In this document: piece after piece, positions 1 through 6,375 of the stretch
Layout of the letters: each line of letters opens with the position of its first letter
Numbering within the stretch: position 1 is the stretch's first letter
NCBI GenBank assembly: GCA_018882485.1
Contig: VERU01000077.1
Location: 1-8,887 of the forward strand
Origin: Rhodoferax sp.
Lineage (GTDB): Bacteria > Pseudomonadota > Gammaproteobacteria > Burkholderiales > Burkholderiaceae_C
Direction: 5' to 3'
DNA length: 8,887 nt
Notes under the pieces: generated by a model
Database searches by the model: none
The model's input: only the letters and a program-made list of their open reading frames with translations
What the model was told of the DNA's origin: nothing
Made by a program: the position numbers and the translations under genes

Positions 1-3000
1 GCTGACGCGGTGGTTGGCCTGGGGGGCAGCAACACGGTGTCGGTGACGGGTGCCGCGGCGTCCAAGTCGCTGACGGTCTCTGGCAACAACACCTTGTCCG
101 TGGCCTACGGTGGCGCCCTCACTGTGGCTGGCAGTGCATCTGTCTCCAACCTGAACATGACAGACGGCGCGCTGTCGGTGAATGGCAGCCTGACCGCCAG
201 CAACAGCTATGCCCAGAGCGGCGGGGCTGTGACGGCGGCCAGCCTGAGCGCGACGCAGGCTAGCGGGGATATGGTGTTGTCCGGTGGCACCCTATCGACC
301 ACGGGGTCGCTGGACCTGACAGCGGTTGCCGGCAGTATTCAGCAGACCGACACTGCGGGCGCGATCAAGGTGGGTGGAGCCGCCAACGTGGCGGCGACCA
401 ACGGAAACATCAGCCTGACTCAAGCCGAAAATGATTTTGTCGGTGCGGTCACCTTATCGGCTGGTGGCTACGGCGGTGCGGTCAGTCTGAGCGGTTTGCA
501 TGGCCTGCAACTGGGTACCACCACGGCGAACAGCCTTACGGTGACGGCGGGTGGGGATATCACGCAGTCGGGCGCCATCACGGTGACCGGGGCCAGCAGC
601 TTGACCGCGACCGGTGGCAGTATCACCCTGGAGAACGCCTCCAATCAACTCGCCTCGGTGTCGGCGCAGAGCTCGGGTTATGGGGGGGCCGTGTCGCTGG
701 TGACCTCGGGGGCCATGGCGCTGGGCGAGGTTTCAGCCACGAACACCTTGCGTCTGAAAGCGGGCGGGGTGATCACGCCCGGCGAAGCCGTCAGCGCCAA
801 GGGTTTCATTCTGGATGGAGGCACCTGGAATCAGGTGTCGGAGGCATTGCCCAGTTTGTCGGTGACCGATTTCCAGATTTCGGCAGGGGCAACCTTCATT
901 CGGGCCAAGGGGGGTGATGGCACCTTAGGCTCGCCCTATCTCCTGACGGACGTGTATGGACTCCAGGGCATGGGCAGCAGCGGCATGGCGTCCAGGCAGT
1001 ACGAGTTGGCCAACTCCATCGATGCCAGCGGCACCCAATCCTGGACTGGCTTCTTTCAGCCCATTGGGTCGTTCACGGGCGCCTTGGATGGCAAGGGCAA
1101 AGTGGTCAGCCACCTGCGGGTGGATTCGGGTATCCGTGCGGGGCTTTTTGGTGCCATCTTGGGGGGTGGGACCGTCACCGATCTGGGTCTGTTGAACCCT
1201 CAGGTCAGCGGCATCGGCAGCGTGGGTGCCCTGGCGGGCGAAAGTGCGGGCTCGATCAGCCGCAGCTATGCAGCCGGTCTGACGGTGACGGGCAAAGGGG
1301 GCAGCACCTATGTGGGTGGCCTGGTTGGCGTGAATGCCGGCACCATCACGGCCGCGTACACCACAGGCAGTGTCTCCACCCTGTCGTCCAGCGGTTACAC
1401 CGGGGGCTTGGCAGGCCAAAATAAGGGTACGGTTTCGCAGGTCTATGCCGCCGTGGGGGTCAGCCGGCCCTCCGAGGGGACTGCCGGCGGGCTGGCGGGT
1501 TCGAACACCGAAACCGGCAGCGTCACCCATGGCTACTGGAACACCACGCTGAACCCGGAGATCACCGGCGGTGCCGGCACCGGGCTGACATCGGAGCAGA
1601 TGAAGAATTCGGCGAACCTGACCGGGTTCGTCTTTGGAGGCATTGGCCCCTGGCGGTTCACCACGGGCCAGAACGACGGGTACCCGGTGTTGTGCCCGCC
1701 TGCAGGCTGCGGCACCATTTATGTGTATGTCAAGCCCAACAGCGGATCCAGCGTCTACGGCGATGTGCCGTCCTTCAGCTACCAGTTGGTCGACGACAGC
1801 GGCAATCCATACAGCCTGAGTGGCGCCACGATAGGGGGTACTGCCACGTATTCCGGCGCGCCCACCGCCACCAGCCCTGCCGGTGCCTACAGCCTGACTT
1901 ACGGCAGTGGTCTTTCGTTGTCCGGGGCTTCGGCCGACGGCTACGACTTGCAGCCCTACAGCACCCCTGTCAACTGGACGGTGAACCGTCGCACCGTGTC
2001 CCTCAGCGGGGCCAAGGTGTACGACGGCTCCACGTCGTTGGACGGCGCGGTCACCATCGCGACGGGTATCGCCGGCCAGTCCCTGAGCTACAGCGGCGCG
2101 CAGGCGGCCAGCAGGCAGGTGGGCGCTGGTAATTACATCAGTGCCATCACCTTGCTGGATGGCGAAGGTGGGCTGGCTTCCAATTACCAGTTGCCGGTGC
2201 TCAACAGCACATGGGCTCCGGTGGCGATCGAGCGCCGCAGCCTCACCATCAGCGGCATCACGGCGGCCAGCCGGGTGTACGACGGCAGCACGGCGGCGCA
2301 GATCGACACCGCCGCGGTGCAACGCAGCGGATTGATCGCCGGAGACCAGGTGACGGTGAGCGCCACGGGCGTCTTTGCCGACAAGAACGTGGGCACGGGC
2401 AAGACCGTGAACCTGAGCAGCAGCTACAGCGGGGCCGATGCGGGCAACTACAGCATCACCTCGCAGACCAGCACCACGGCCGACATCACCCCCAAAGTGC
2501 TCACCCTCACGGCCAGCGCCCTGACGGCCAGCAGCCGTGTCTACGACGGCACCACCCAGGCGCAGGTTAATGCCGCAGGTCTGCAACTCGGCGGCCTCAT
2601 CCCGGGAGACCAGGTCACCGTGAGTGCCACAGGCGTCTTTGCCGACAAGAACGTGGGCGTGGCCAAGCCCGTCACCATCAGCGCCAACCTCAGCGGGGCC
2701 GATGCCGGCAACTACAGCACCAGCGGGCAGACCAGCACCACGGCCGACATCACCCCCAAGAGCCTGACGGGCAGCATCACCGCAGCTAGCCGGGAATACG
2801 ACGGCAGCGCCAGCGCGGCCACTGCCAGCCGCAGCCTGAGCGGCGTCATGGGCAGCGACGACGTCAGCTACAGCGGCGGCAGCGCCAGCTTTGCCGACAA
2901 GAACGCCGGTGCGGCCAAGACCGTGACCGCCTCCGGACTGAGCCTTGCTGGGGCGGACGCGGCCAACTACAGCGTCAACACCAGCGCCAGCACCACGGCC

Positions 3001-4839
3001 GACATCACGGCCAGGGCGCTGACCATCAGCGGCATCACGGCGGTCAGCCGGGTGTACGACGGCAGCACGGCGGCGCAGATCGACACCGCCGCGGTGCAAC
3101 GCAGCGGATTGATCGCCGGAGACCAGGTGACGGTGAGTGTTACGGGCGTCTTTGCCGACAAGAACGTGGGCACGGGCAAGACCGTGAACCTGAGCAGCAG
3201 CTACAGCGGAGCCGATGCGGGCAACTACAGCATCACCTCACAGACCAGCACCACGGCCGACATCACGGCCAAGAGCCTGACGGGCAGCATCAGCGCAGCC
3301 AGCCGCGTTTACGACGGCAGCACCAGCGCGGCCATCACCGGCCGCAGCCTCAGCGGCGTGATCACGGGCGACGAGGTCAGCTACAGCGGCGGCAGCGCCA
3401 GCTTTGCGAACAAGAATGTTGGCACCGGCAAGACGGTGACCGCCTCCGGACTGAGTCTGAGTGGAGCTGATGCGGCCAACTACAGCGTCAACACCAGCGC
3501 CAGCACCATGGCCGACATCACCGCCAAGAGCCTGACGGGCAGCATCAGCGCGGCCAGCCGGGAATACGACGGCAGCACCAGCGCAGCCATCACCGGCCGC
3601 AGCCTGAGCGGCGTGATCACGGGCGATGAGGTCAGCTACAGCGGCGGCAGCGCCAGCTTTGCGAACAAGAACGCCGGTGCAGCCAAGACCGTGACCGCCA
3701 CCGGCTTGAGCCTCGCTGGGGCGGATGCGGCCAACTACAGCGTCAACACCAGTGCCAGCACCACGGCCGACATCACCCAGCGGTCGATAATCGGAGCGAT
3801 AACGATCACGAGCCGTCAGTACGACGGCAGTTCCAGCGCATCGATTGCCAGTCGTTCTCTGACGGGTCTGATCACAGGCGACGAGGTCAGCTACAGCGGC
3901 GGCAGCGCCAGCTTTGCCGACAAGAACGTGGGCACAGCCAAGACGGTGACCGCCACCGGCCTGAGCCTTTCTGGGGCCGGTGCGGCCAACTACAGCGTCA
4001 ACACCAGCGCCAGCACCACGGCCAACATCACGGCCAGGGCGTTGACCATCAGCGGCATCACCGCTGCCAGCCGGGAATACGATGGCAGCACAGCGGCGCA
4101 GGTCAATACTGCAGCGGTGCAACGCACTGGATTGATCGCCGGAGACCAGGTCACCCTGAGTGTTACGGGCGTCTTTGCCAACAAGAACATGGGTAGTGCC
4201 AAGACCGTGAGCCTGAGCACCAGCTACAGCGGCGCCGATGTGGGCAACTACAGCATCAGCGAGCAGACCAGTACCAGCGCCGACATCACCCCCAAGACCT
4301 TGACGGGCAGCATCACCGCTGCCAGCCGCGTCTACGATGGCAGCACCAGCGCCGTCATCACCAGCCGCAGCCTGAGCGGCGTGATCACAGGCGAAGATGT
4401 CAGCTACAGCGGCGGCAGCGCCAGTTTTGCCGACAAGAACGTGGGCACGGGCAAGACTGTCACCGCCACGGGCCTGGGCCTGAGCGGGGCCGATGCGGCC
4501 AACTACAGCGTCAATGCCAGCGCCAGCACCACGGCCGATATTTTCAATCCTTTGCCTGTGACCACCACCCCAGGCAACATCGTTTCCAACTTTTTGGCTG
4601 CCTTTGAGCAGGCGATCGGCACAGCCCAGCCCAGCGCCAGTCCGGGCGTTACCGGTAAGTTCACCCAAAGCAGCTCGACCCGGGTTGCGTCCCAAGCGTC
4701 CTCGCAGACGAGCCAATCCGGCCAGATCAACGTCACCGGTGAGGTGCGCAATGACAGCAGGAGCGAAGACAAGGACAACAAAGACAGCAAAGACAAGACG
4801 GTCATCAAACCCGTCGCTGCCGAGATCTGCCTGCCATGA
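1..4839 (+). CDS. Large TpsA-type (filamentous-haemagglutinin-like) secreted adhesin, C-terminal part; 5' end outside window
   Basis: The frame is open from base 1 to a TGA at 4837-4839 (1612 codons). The GTG at base 10 is not a credible start, because there is no signal peptide and the repeat pattern is already running. The sequence is rich in Gly, Ser, Thr and Ala, with few Cys or aromatic residues, as in right-handed beta-helix adhesins. Regions by residue of this fragment: degenerate FHA-like beta-helix repeats (about 1-270), a beta-helix/GLUG region (about 297-565), an MBG-like domain (about 573-663), ten YDG units (about 664-1514), then a Ser/Gln-rich and Asp/Lys-rich tail. The N-terminal signal peptide and TPS secretion domain expected of this family must lie upstream. 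A tpsB gene follows two genes on, which supports export by two-partner secretion to the cell surface or medium. Adhesion or biofilm function is inferred from the family. Serine codons in the YDG part are almost all AGC, whereas the first 1.7 kb is more mixed. An autotransporter is unlikely because no C-terminal barrel is present. Confidence 0.9.
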   Translation, partial: ADAVVGLGGSNTVSVTGAAASKSLTVSGNNTLSVAYGGALTVAGSASVSNLNMTDGALSVNGSLTASNSYAQSGGAVTAASLSATQASGDMVLSGGTLSTTGSLDLTAVAGSIQQTDTAGAIKVGGAANVAATNGNISLTQAENDFVGAVTLSAGGYGGAVSLSGLHGLQLGTTTANSLTVTAGGDITQSGAITVTGASSLTATGGSITLENASNQLASVSAQSSGYGGAVSLVTSGAMALGEVSATNTLRLKAGGVITPGEAVSAKGFILDGGTWNQVSEALPSLSVTDFQISAGATFIRAKGGDGTLGSPYLLTDVYGLQGMGSSGMASRQYELANSIDASGTQSWTGFFQPIGSFTGALDGKGKVVSHLRVDSGIRAGLFGAILGGGTVTDLGLLNPQVSGIGSVGALAGESAGSISRSYAAGLTVTGKGGSTYVGGLVGVNAGTITAAYTTGSVSTLSSSGYTGGLAGQNKGTVSQVYAAVGVSRPSEGTAGGLAGSNTETGSVTHGYWNTTLNPEITGGAGTGLTSEQMKNSANLTGFVFGGIGPWRFTTGQNDGYPVLCPPAGCGTIYVYVKPNSGSSVYGDVPSFSYQLVDDSGNPYSLSGATIGGTATYSGAPTATSPAGAYSLTYGSGLSLSGASADGYDLQPYSTPVNWTVNRRTVSLSGAKVYDGSTSLDGAVTIATGIAGQSLSYSGAQAASRQVGAGNYISAITLLDGEGGLASNYQLPVLNSTWAPVAIERRSLTISGITAASRVYDGSTAAQIDTAAVQRSGLIAGDQVTVSATGVFADKNVGTGKTVNLSSSYSGADAGNYSITSQTSTTADITPKVLTLTASALTASSRVYDGTTQAQVNAAGLQLGGLIPGDQVTVSATGVFADKNVGVAKPVTISANLSGADAGNYSTSGQTSTTADITPKSLTGSITAASREYDGSASAATASRSLSGVMGSDDVSYSGGSASFADKNAGAAKTVTASGLSLAGADAANYSVNTSASTTADITARALTISGITAVSRVYDGSTAAQIDTAAVQRSGLIAGDQVTVSVTGVFADKNVGTGKTVNLSSSYSGADAGNYSITSQTSTTADITAKSLTGSISAASRVYDGSTSAAITGRSLSGVITGDEVSYSGGSASFANKNVGTGKTVTASGLSLSGADAANYSVNTSASTMADITAKSLTGSISAASREYDGSTSAAITGRSLSGVITGDEVSYSGGSASFANKNAGAAKTVTATGLSLAGADAANYSVNTSASTTADITQRSIIGAITITSRQYDGSSSASIASRSLTGLITGDEVSYSGGSASFADKNVGTAKTVTATGLSLSGAGAANYSVNTSASTTANITARALTISGITAASREYDGSTAAQVNTAAVQRTGLIAGDQVTLSVTGVFANKNMGSAKTVSLSTSYSGADVGNYSISEQTSTSADITPKTLTGSITAASRVYDGSTSAVITSRSLSGVITGEDVSYSGGSASFADKNVGTGKTVTATGLGLSGADAANYSVNASASTTADIFNPLPVTTTPGNIVSNFLAAFEQAIGTAQPSASPGVTGKFTQSSSTRVASQASSQTSQSGQINVTGEVRNDSRSEDKDNKDSKDKTVIKPVAAEICLP
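403..783 (+). repeat. Two FHA-like beta-helix repeats, period about 71 residues
   Basis: Two consecutive protein segments align with a period of 213 bases (starts near 403 and 616). Each has the order G-[NS]-I-[ST]-L, then an Asn-led stretch (NDF / NQL), then a GYGGAVSL block, a short L/M-x-L-G segment, a [TN]-[ST]-L-x-[LV] strand, and an A-G-G-[DV]-I-T turn. The match is at protein level only; the DNA has diverged, so the duplication is old. Similar degenerate repeats form the shaft of FHA/HMW-type adhesins. The region before this (1-402) has looser strand-turn periodicity of the same kind. Confidence 0.6.
889..1533 (+). repeat. Beta-helix segment with GLUG-type motifs
   Basis: The segment opens with a Gly/Asp-rich turn and a 'PYLLTDVYGLQGM' stretch, then 'YELANSIDASGT', 'GFFQPIG' and 'FTGALDGKGK'. 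This is the usual lead-in to GLUG repeats in large adhesins. Four GLUG-like motifs follow: GALAGESAGSI (about 1225), GGLVGVNAGTI (about 1318), GGLAGQNKGTV (about 1402) and GGLAGSNTETGSV (about 1489). They are spaced 84-93 bases apart. After them comes 'HGYWNTT', a TGLTSEQMK stretch, and 'GPWRFTTGQNDGYPVL' up to about 1692, the usual exit of this module. Function beyond a structural or adhesive beta-helix is unknown. Confidence 0.7.
1717..1989 (+). other. MBG-like (YGX-type) immunoglobulin-like domain within the adhesin
   Basis: The encoded segment begins IYVYVKPNSGSSVYGDVPSF and continues through a Y-x-L-V-D-D stretch, 'TYSGAPTATSPAGAYSLTYG' and 'YDLQPYSTPVNWTVN'. The order of beta-strand, 'VYGD.P.F.Y', 'GAY.L.YG' and a closing '..WTVN' fits the MBG family seen in large bacterial surface proteins just before YDG repeats. 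It is preceded by the only paired cysteines in the fragment (CPPAGC, near 1693-1710), at the boundary between the beta-helix and this domain. Domain identity is from memory of the pattern. Confidence 0.6.
2245..2489 (+). repeat. Near-identical long direct repeat, copy 1 (YDG type A unit)
   Basis: This 245-base stretch matches 3022-3266 with about six substitutions by eye (about 97-98% identity), at an offset of exactly 777 bases (three repeat units). Two of the three units between the copies are much less similar to it. The match is closer than for any other pair of units I compared, which implies recent duplication or gene conversion. Confidence 0.85.
3022..3266 (+). repeat. Near-identical long direct repeat, copy 2 (YDG type A unit)
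   Basis: This is the partner of 2245-2489. The differences I see are one in the early AAS/AVS codon (3044), three in a Ser-Ala to Ser-Val pair of codons near 3133-3138, and two silent changes (near 3210 and at 3240). Recombination between the copies would remove or add 777 bases (259 codons) and keep the reading frame. Confidence 0.85.
4543..4836 (+). other. Non-repetitive hydrophilic C-terminal tail of the adhesin
   Basis: After the last YDG unit the protein changes character. First comes a Pro/Thr linker (NPLPVTTTPG) and a short amphipathic stretch (IVSNFLAAFEQAIG). Next is a Ser/Gln/Thr-rich segment, followed by an Asp/Lys/Asn-rich segment (SEDKDNKDSKDK). It ends TVIKPVAAEICLP, with one cysteine. 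No LPXTG motif, PEP-CTERM motif or barrel is present. In some TpsA proteins, such as HMW1, the C-terminus stays attached to the cell. Whether this tail does so is unknown. Confidence 0.7.
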
Positions 4840-6347
4840 CGAACCCCCTACTCCCCGTTCTGTCTCTCATTCGGCCCCGCGCTGCGTGTTGGCGTGCTCT
4901 GGCCCGACTCCCTGGCCTGCTGCTTGCGGCCACGCTGCTGGTCCTGATGACCTGCAACGCGCAGGCCCAGGCTCCCACCCCCGCATCCACTACCTCTCCC
5001 GCGGCCAGCCAGAGCGCCGGAGAAGTCGAATTCCTGCGCGGCGTGGCCTTTGCGCAGACGCCGGGCCAGCCCCCACGCGCCATGGGCCGCGGCCAGCAAC
5101 TGCGCCAGGGCGATCGCCTGACCACGGCCGAAGGCGCCACCGCCATCATCAAGCTCAGCGACGGCACCCGCATGACCCTGCGCCCGAACTCCGAGATGGT
5201 GATGCAGCAGTACCAGTACAGCAGCCAGAGCGCACCCGACAACGCCATGGTCATGCAACTGCTGCGCGGTGGCTTTCGCTCCGTCACCGGGCTCATCGCC
5301 AAGAGCTCGCCCGATGCCGCCCGCATACAGACCGCCACGGCCACCATCGGCATCCGCGGCACCGACTTTGACGCCCGACTGTGCGCCCAGGACTGCAAGA
5401 GCGAAGCCTCCCAGATCAACGAGCGCCCGCGCCCCAACGCGGCCATCGCCAGCGCCAAGCTCACCCAGTCCCAGGGCGAGATCCACGCCGTGGACAACAG
5501 CGGCAGCCGCCGCCGCCTGGTCGATGGGGGATCGGTCTACGTGGGCGACCGCGTCGAGACCGGCGCCAGCGCCCGCGGGGTGCTGGTGTTTCGCGACGAC
5601 AGCCGCCTGACCCTGGGGCCGCAAACCCGCTTCCAGGTCGACAACTTCGTCTACGACGACAAGAACGCCGGCGACGGGCGCTTCTTCGTCTCCCTGCTCG
5701 GGGGCAGCCTGCGTGCGCTCACCGGCCTCATCGGCAAGGCCAACAACCGCAACGTGGGCTTCACCACCGCCACGGCCACCATCGGCATCCGCGGCACCGG
5801 GCTGGACCTGGACTGCAGCAGCGGCGACGCCTGCAGCTTCTACACCTGGCTGGGCAGCATCGCCGTCACCCCCCAGGGCCAGACCGCGCTGCAGGTGCTG
5901 CAGGCCGGCGAAGGCCTGTTCGTCAGTGCTGCGGCCATCCGCCCCATCACCGCGCCGACCCTGGAGAGTCTGCCGCGCCCGGACACGGTCCGTGTGGATG
6001 TGCAGCAATTGTTCCCAGCCACTGGCTCGGGCGACAAACCGGCTGAAGGCTCGTCTGCACCGGGTGCACCGCAGCCGGCTGCTGCGGCGCCCGAGGTGTC
6101 GGTGGACGAGCCGGGCCTGTTCGTCTACGTGCGAGATGGCCACATCGAGGTGACATCGGCTGCGCAGACGATTCACCTGGGCCGGGGTGAGACCGGCTTT
6201 GCGGGCAGCGACGGGCGCACGGGGCGCCCGGCGGTCACGCCGCTGTTCATCCAGTTCGACCGCGTGCCGCTGCCCACCAGCACCAATGCCGCCGTCCTGG
6301 GCGTGATTAACCAGCTCAACAGCCGTCCCGCCAATCAGTGCCGATAA
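4836..6347 (+). CDS. Periplasmic protein with two tandem FecR domains
   Basis: The 503-residue product starts at an ATG overlapping the adhesin stop (ATGA, 4836-4839), which suggests translational coupling; no strong ribosome binding site is seen. The N-terminus has basic residues, a hydrophobic run (LPGLLLAATLLVLMTC, about residues 25-40) and a probable signal peptidase I site (AQA|QA, near residue 45). Two FecR domains follow. Each opens with GDR (92 and 237), passes through an L-x-x-G-x-[FL]-R segment and closes with TATATIGIRGT (about 167-176 and 312-321). Cysteine pairs follow each (LCAQDC; DCSSGDAC), consistent with disulfides in the periplasm. An Ala/Pro linker (about 395-420) leads to a C-terminal domain with VYVRDGHIEV and LGRGETGF, possibly a third degenerate copy. 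No cytoplasmic segment or internal transmembrane helix is present, so this is not a classical FecR anti-sigma regulator. Its place between tpsA and tpsB suggests a role in secretion or anchoring of the adhesin; that is inference. Confidence 0.88.
   Translation: MTNPLLPVLSLIRPRAACWRALARLPGLLLAATLLVLMTCNAQAQAPTPASTTSPAASQSAGEVEFLRGVAFAQTPGQPPRAMGRGQQLRQGDRLTTAEGATAIIKLSDGTRMTLRPNSEMVMQQYQYSSQSAPDNAMVMQLLRGGFRSVTGLIAKSSPDAARIQTATATIGIRGTDFDARLCAQDCKSEASQINERPRPNAAIASAKLTQSQGEIHAVDNSGSRRRLVDGGSVYVGDRVETGASARGVLVFRDDSRLTLGPQTRFQVDNFVYDDKNAGDGRFFVSLLGGSLRALTGLIGKANNRNVGFTTATATIGIRGTGLDLDCSSGDACSFYTWLGSIAVTPQGQTALQVLQAGEGLFVSAAAIRPITAPTLESLPRPDTVRVDVQQLFPATGSGDKPAEGSSAPGAPQPAAAAPEVSVDEPGLFVYVRDGHIEVTSAAQTIHLGRGETGFAGSDGRTGRPAVTPLFIQFDRVPLPTSTNAAVLGVINQLNSRPANQCR
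5331..5363 (+). repeat. 33-base exact repeat in FecR domain 1
   Basis: The 33 bases encoding TATATIGIRGT at the end of the first FecR domain are identical to 5766-5798, 435 bases (145 codons) downstream. This is the conserved core of the FecR fold; its exact DNA identity in otherwise divergent domains points to duplication with local conservation or conversion. Confidence 0.9.
5766..5798 (+). repeat. 33-base exact repeat in FecR domain 2
   Basis: This is the second copy of the block at 5331-5363 and is in the same reading frame. A shorter match lies upstream, where both domains encode [VL]TGLI[AG]K at the corresponding place. Confidence 0.9.
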
Positions 6348-6365
6348 TCGGGCCATGTTGTTCGT

Positions 6366-6370
6366 GGGAG
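6366..6370 (+). promoter_or_regulatory. Ribosome binding site for tpsB
   Basis: GGGAG lies five bases before the ATG at 6376. The alternative in-frame ATG at 6355 has no comparable purine-rich sequence. This favours the later start, which also gives a compact signal peptide. Confidence 0.65.
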
Positions 6371-6375
6371 CCCCT

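Larger units (their letters stand above)
1990..4542 (+). repeat. Array of ten YDG-type repeats (about 85 residues each)
   Basis: The Tyr codon of each YDG motif starts at 2020, 2278, 2542, 2797, 3055, 3310, 3565, 3820, 4078 and 4333, so the period is 255, 258 or 264 bases. The first unit is divergent; the other nine share YDG, FA[DN]KN, SGA-x-x-x-NYS and (in most) a closing ADIT. Two subtypes are visible. Type A has 'AAVQRSGLIAGDQVTVS' with 'NLSSSYSGAD'. Type B has 'SRSLSGVITGDEVSYSGGSA' with 'TASGLSLAGADAANYSVN'. After the divergent first unit the order is A A B A B B B A B. A 30-base block around VSYSGGSASF starts at 2863, 3376, 3631, 3886 and 4399. It is identical by eye in four B units and has one change in the last. 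Such arrays act as stalks or spacers in surface adhesins; that role here is inferred. Confidence 0.85.

Noticed and set aside
925..3099. Very long stop-free frame on the - strand opposite the adhesin (724 codons), with another at 3238-4716
   Set aside because: These mirror the YDG repeats and come from the GC-rich codon bias (AGC, GGC, GCC). Their predicted products are Ala/Gly/Arg/His-rich shadows with no recognisable domain, opposite a well-supported gene.
1990..4542. Repeat array considered as CRISPR or intergenic repeats
   Set aside because: The repeats are about 255 bases, in one reading frame and contiguous without spacers. They encode a known type of adhesin domain.
4941..4955. Lipobox (LMTC) at the end of the FecR-like signal peptide
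   Set aside because: Thr at the position before the Cys is not typical of lipoboxes, and a better signal peptidase I site (AQA|QA) follows a few residues later.
4836..6347. FecR-like protein as a sigma-factor regulator
   Set aside because: It has an N-terminal signal peptide but no cytoplasmic domain, and no sigma-factor gene or TonB receptor is nearby in the window.
6349..6374. Possible hairpin GGGC...GCCC between the fecR-like gene and tpsB
   Set aside because: The stem is only four base pairs with a 16-base loop and no T-run, and it overlaps the ribosome binding site of tpsB. It is not a convincing terminator.
6355..6375. Upstream ATG at 6355 as the start of tpsB
   Set aside because: It has no ribosome binding site, and it puts extra residues before a signal peptide that is already well formed from 6376, where GGGAG is correctly spaced.
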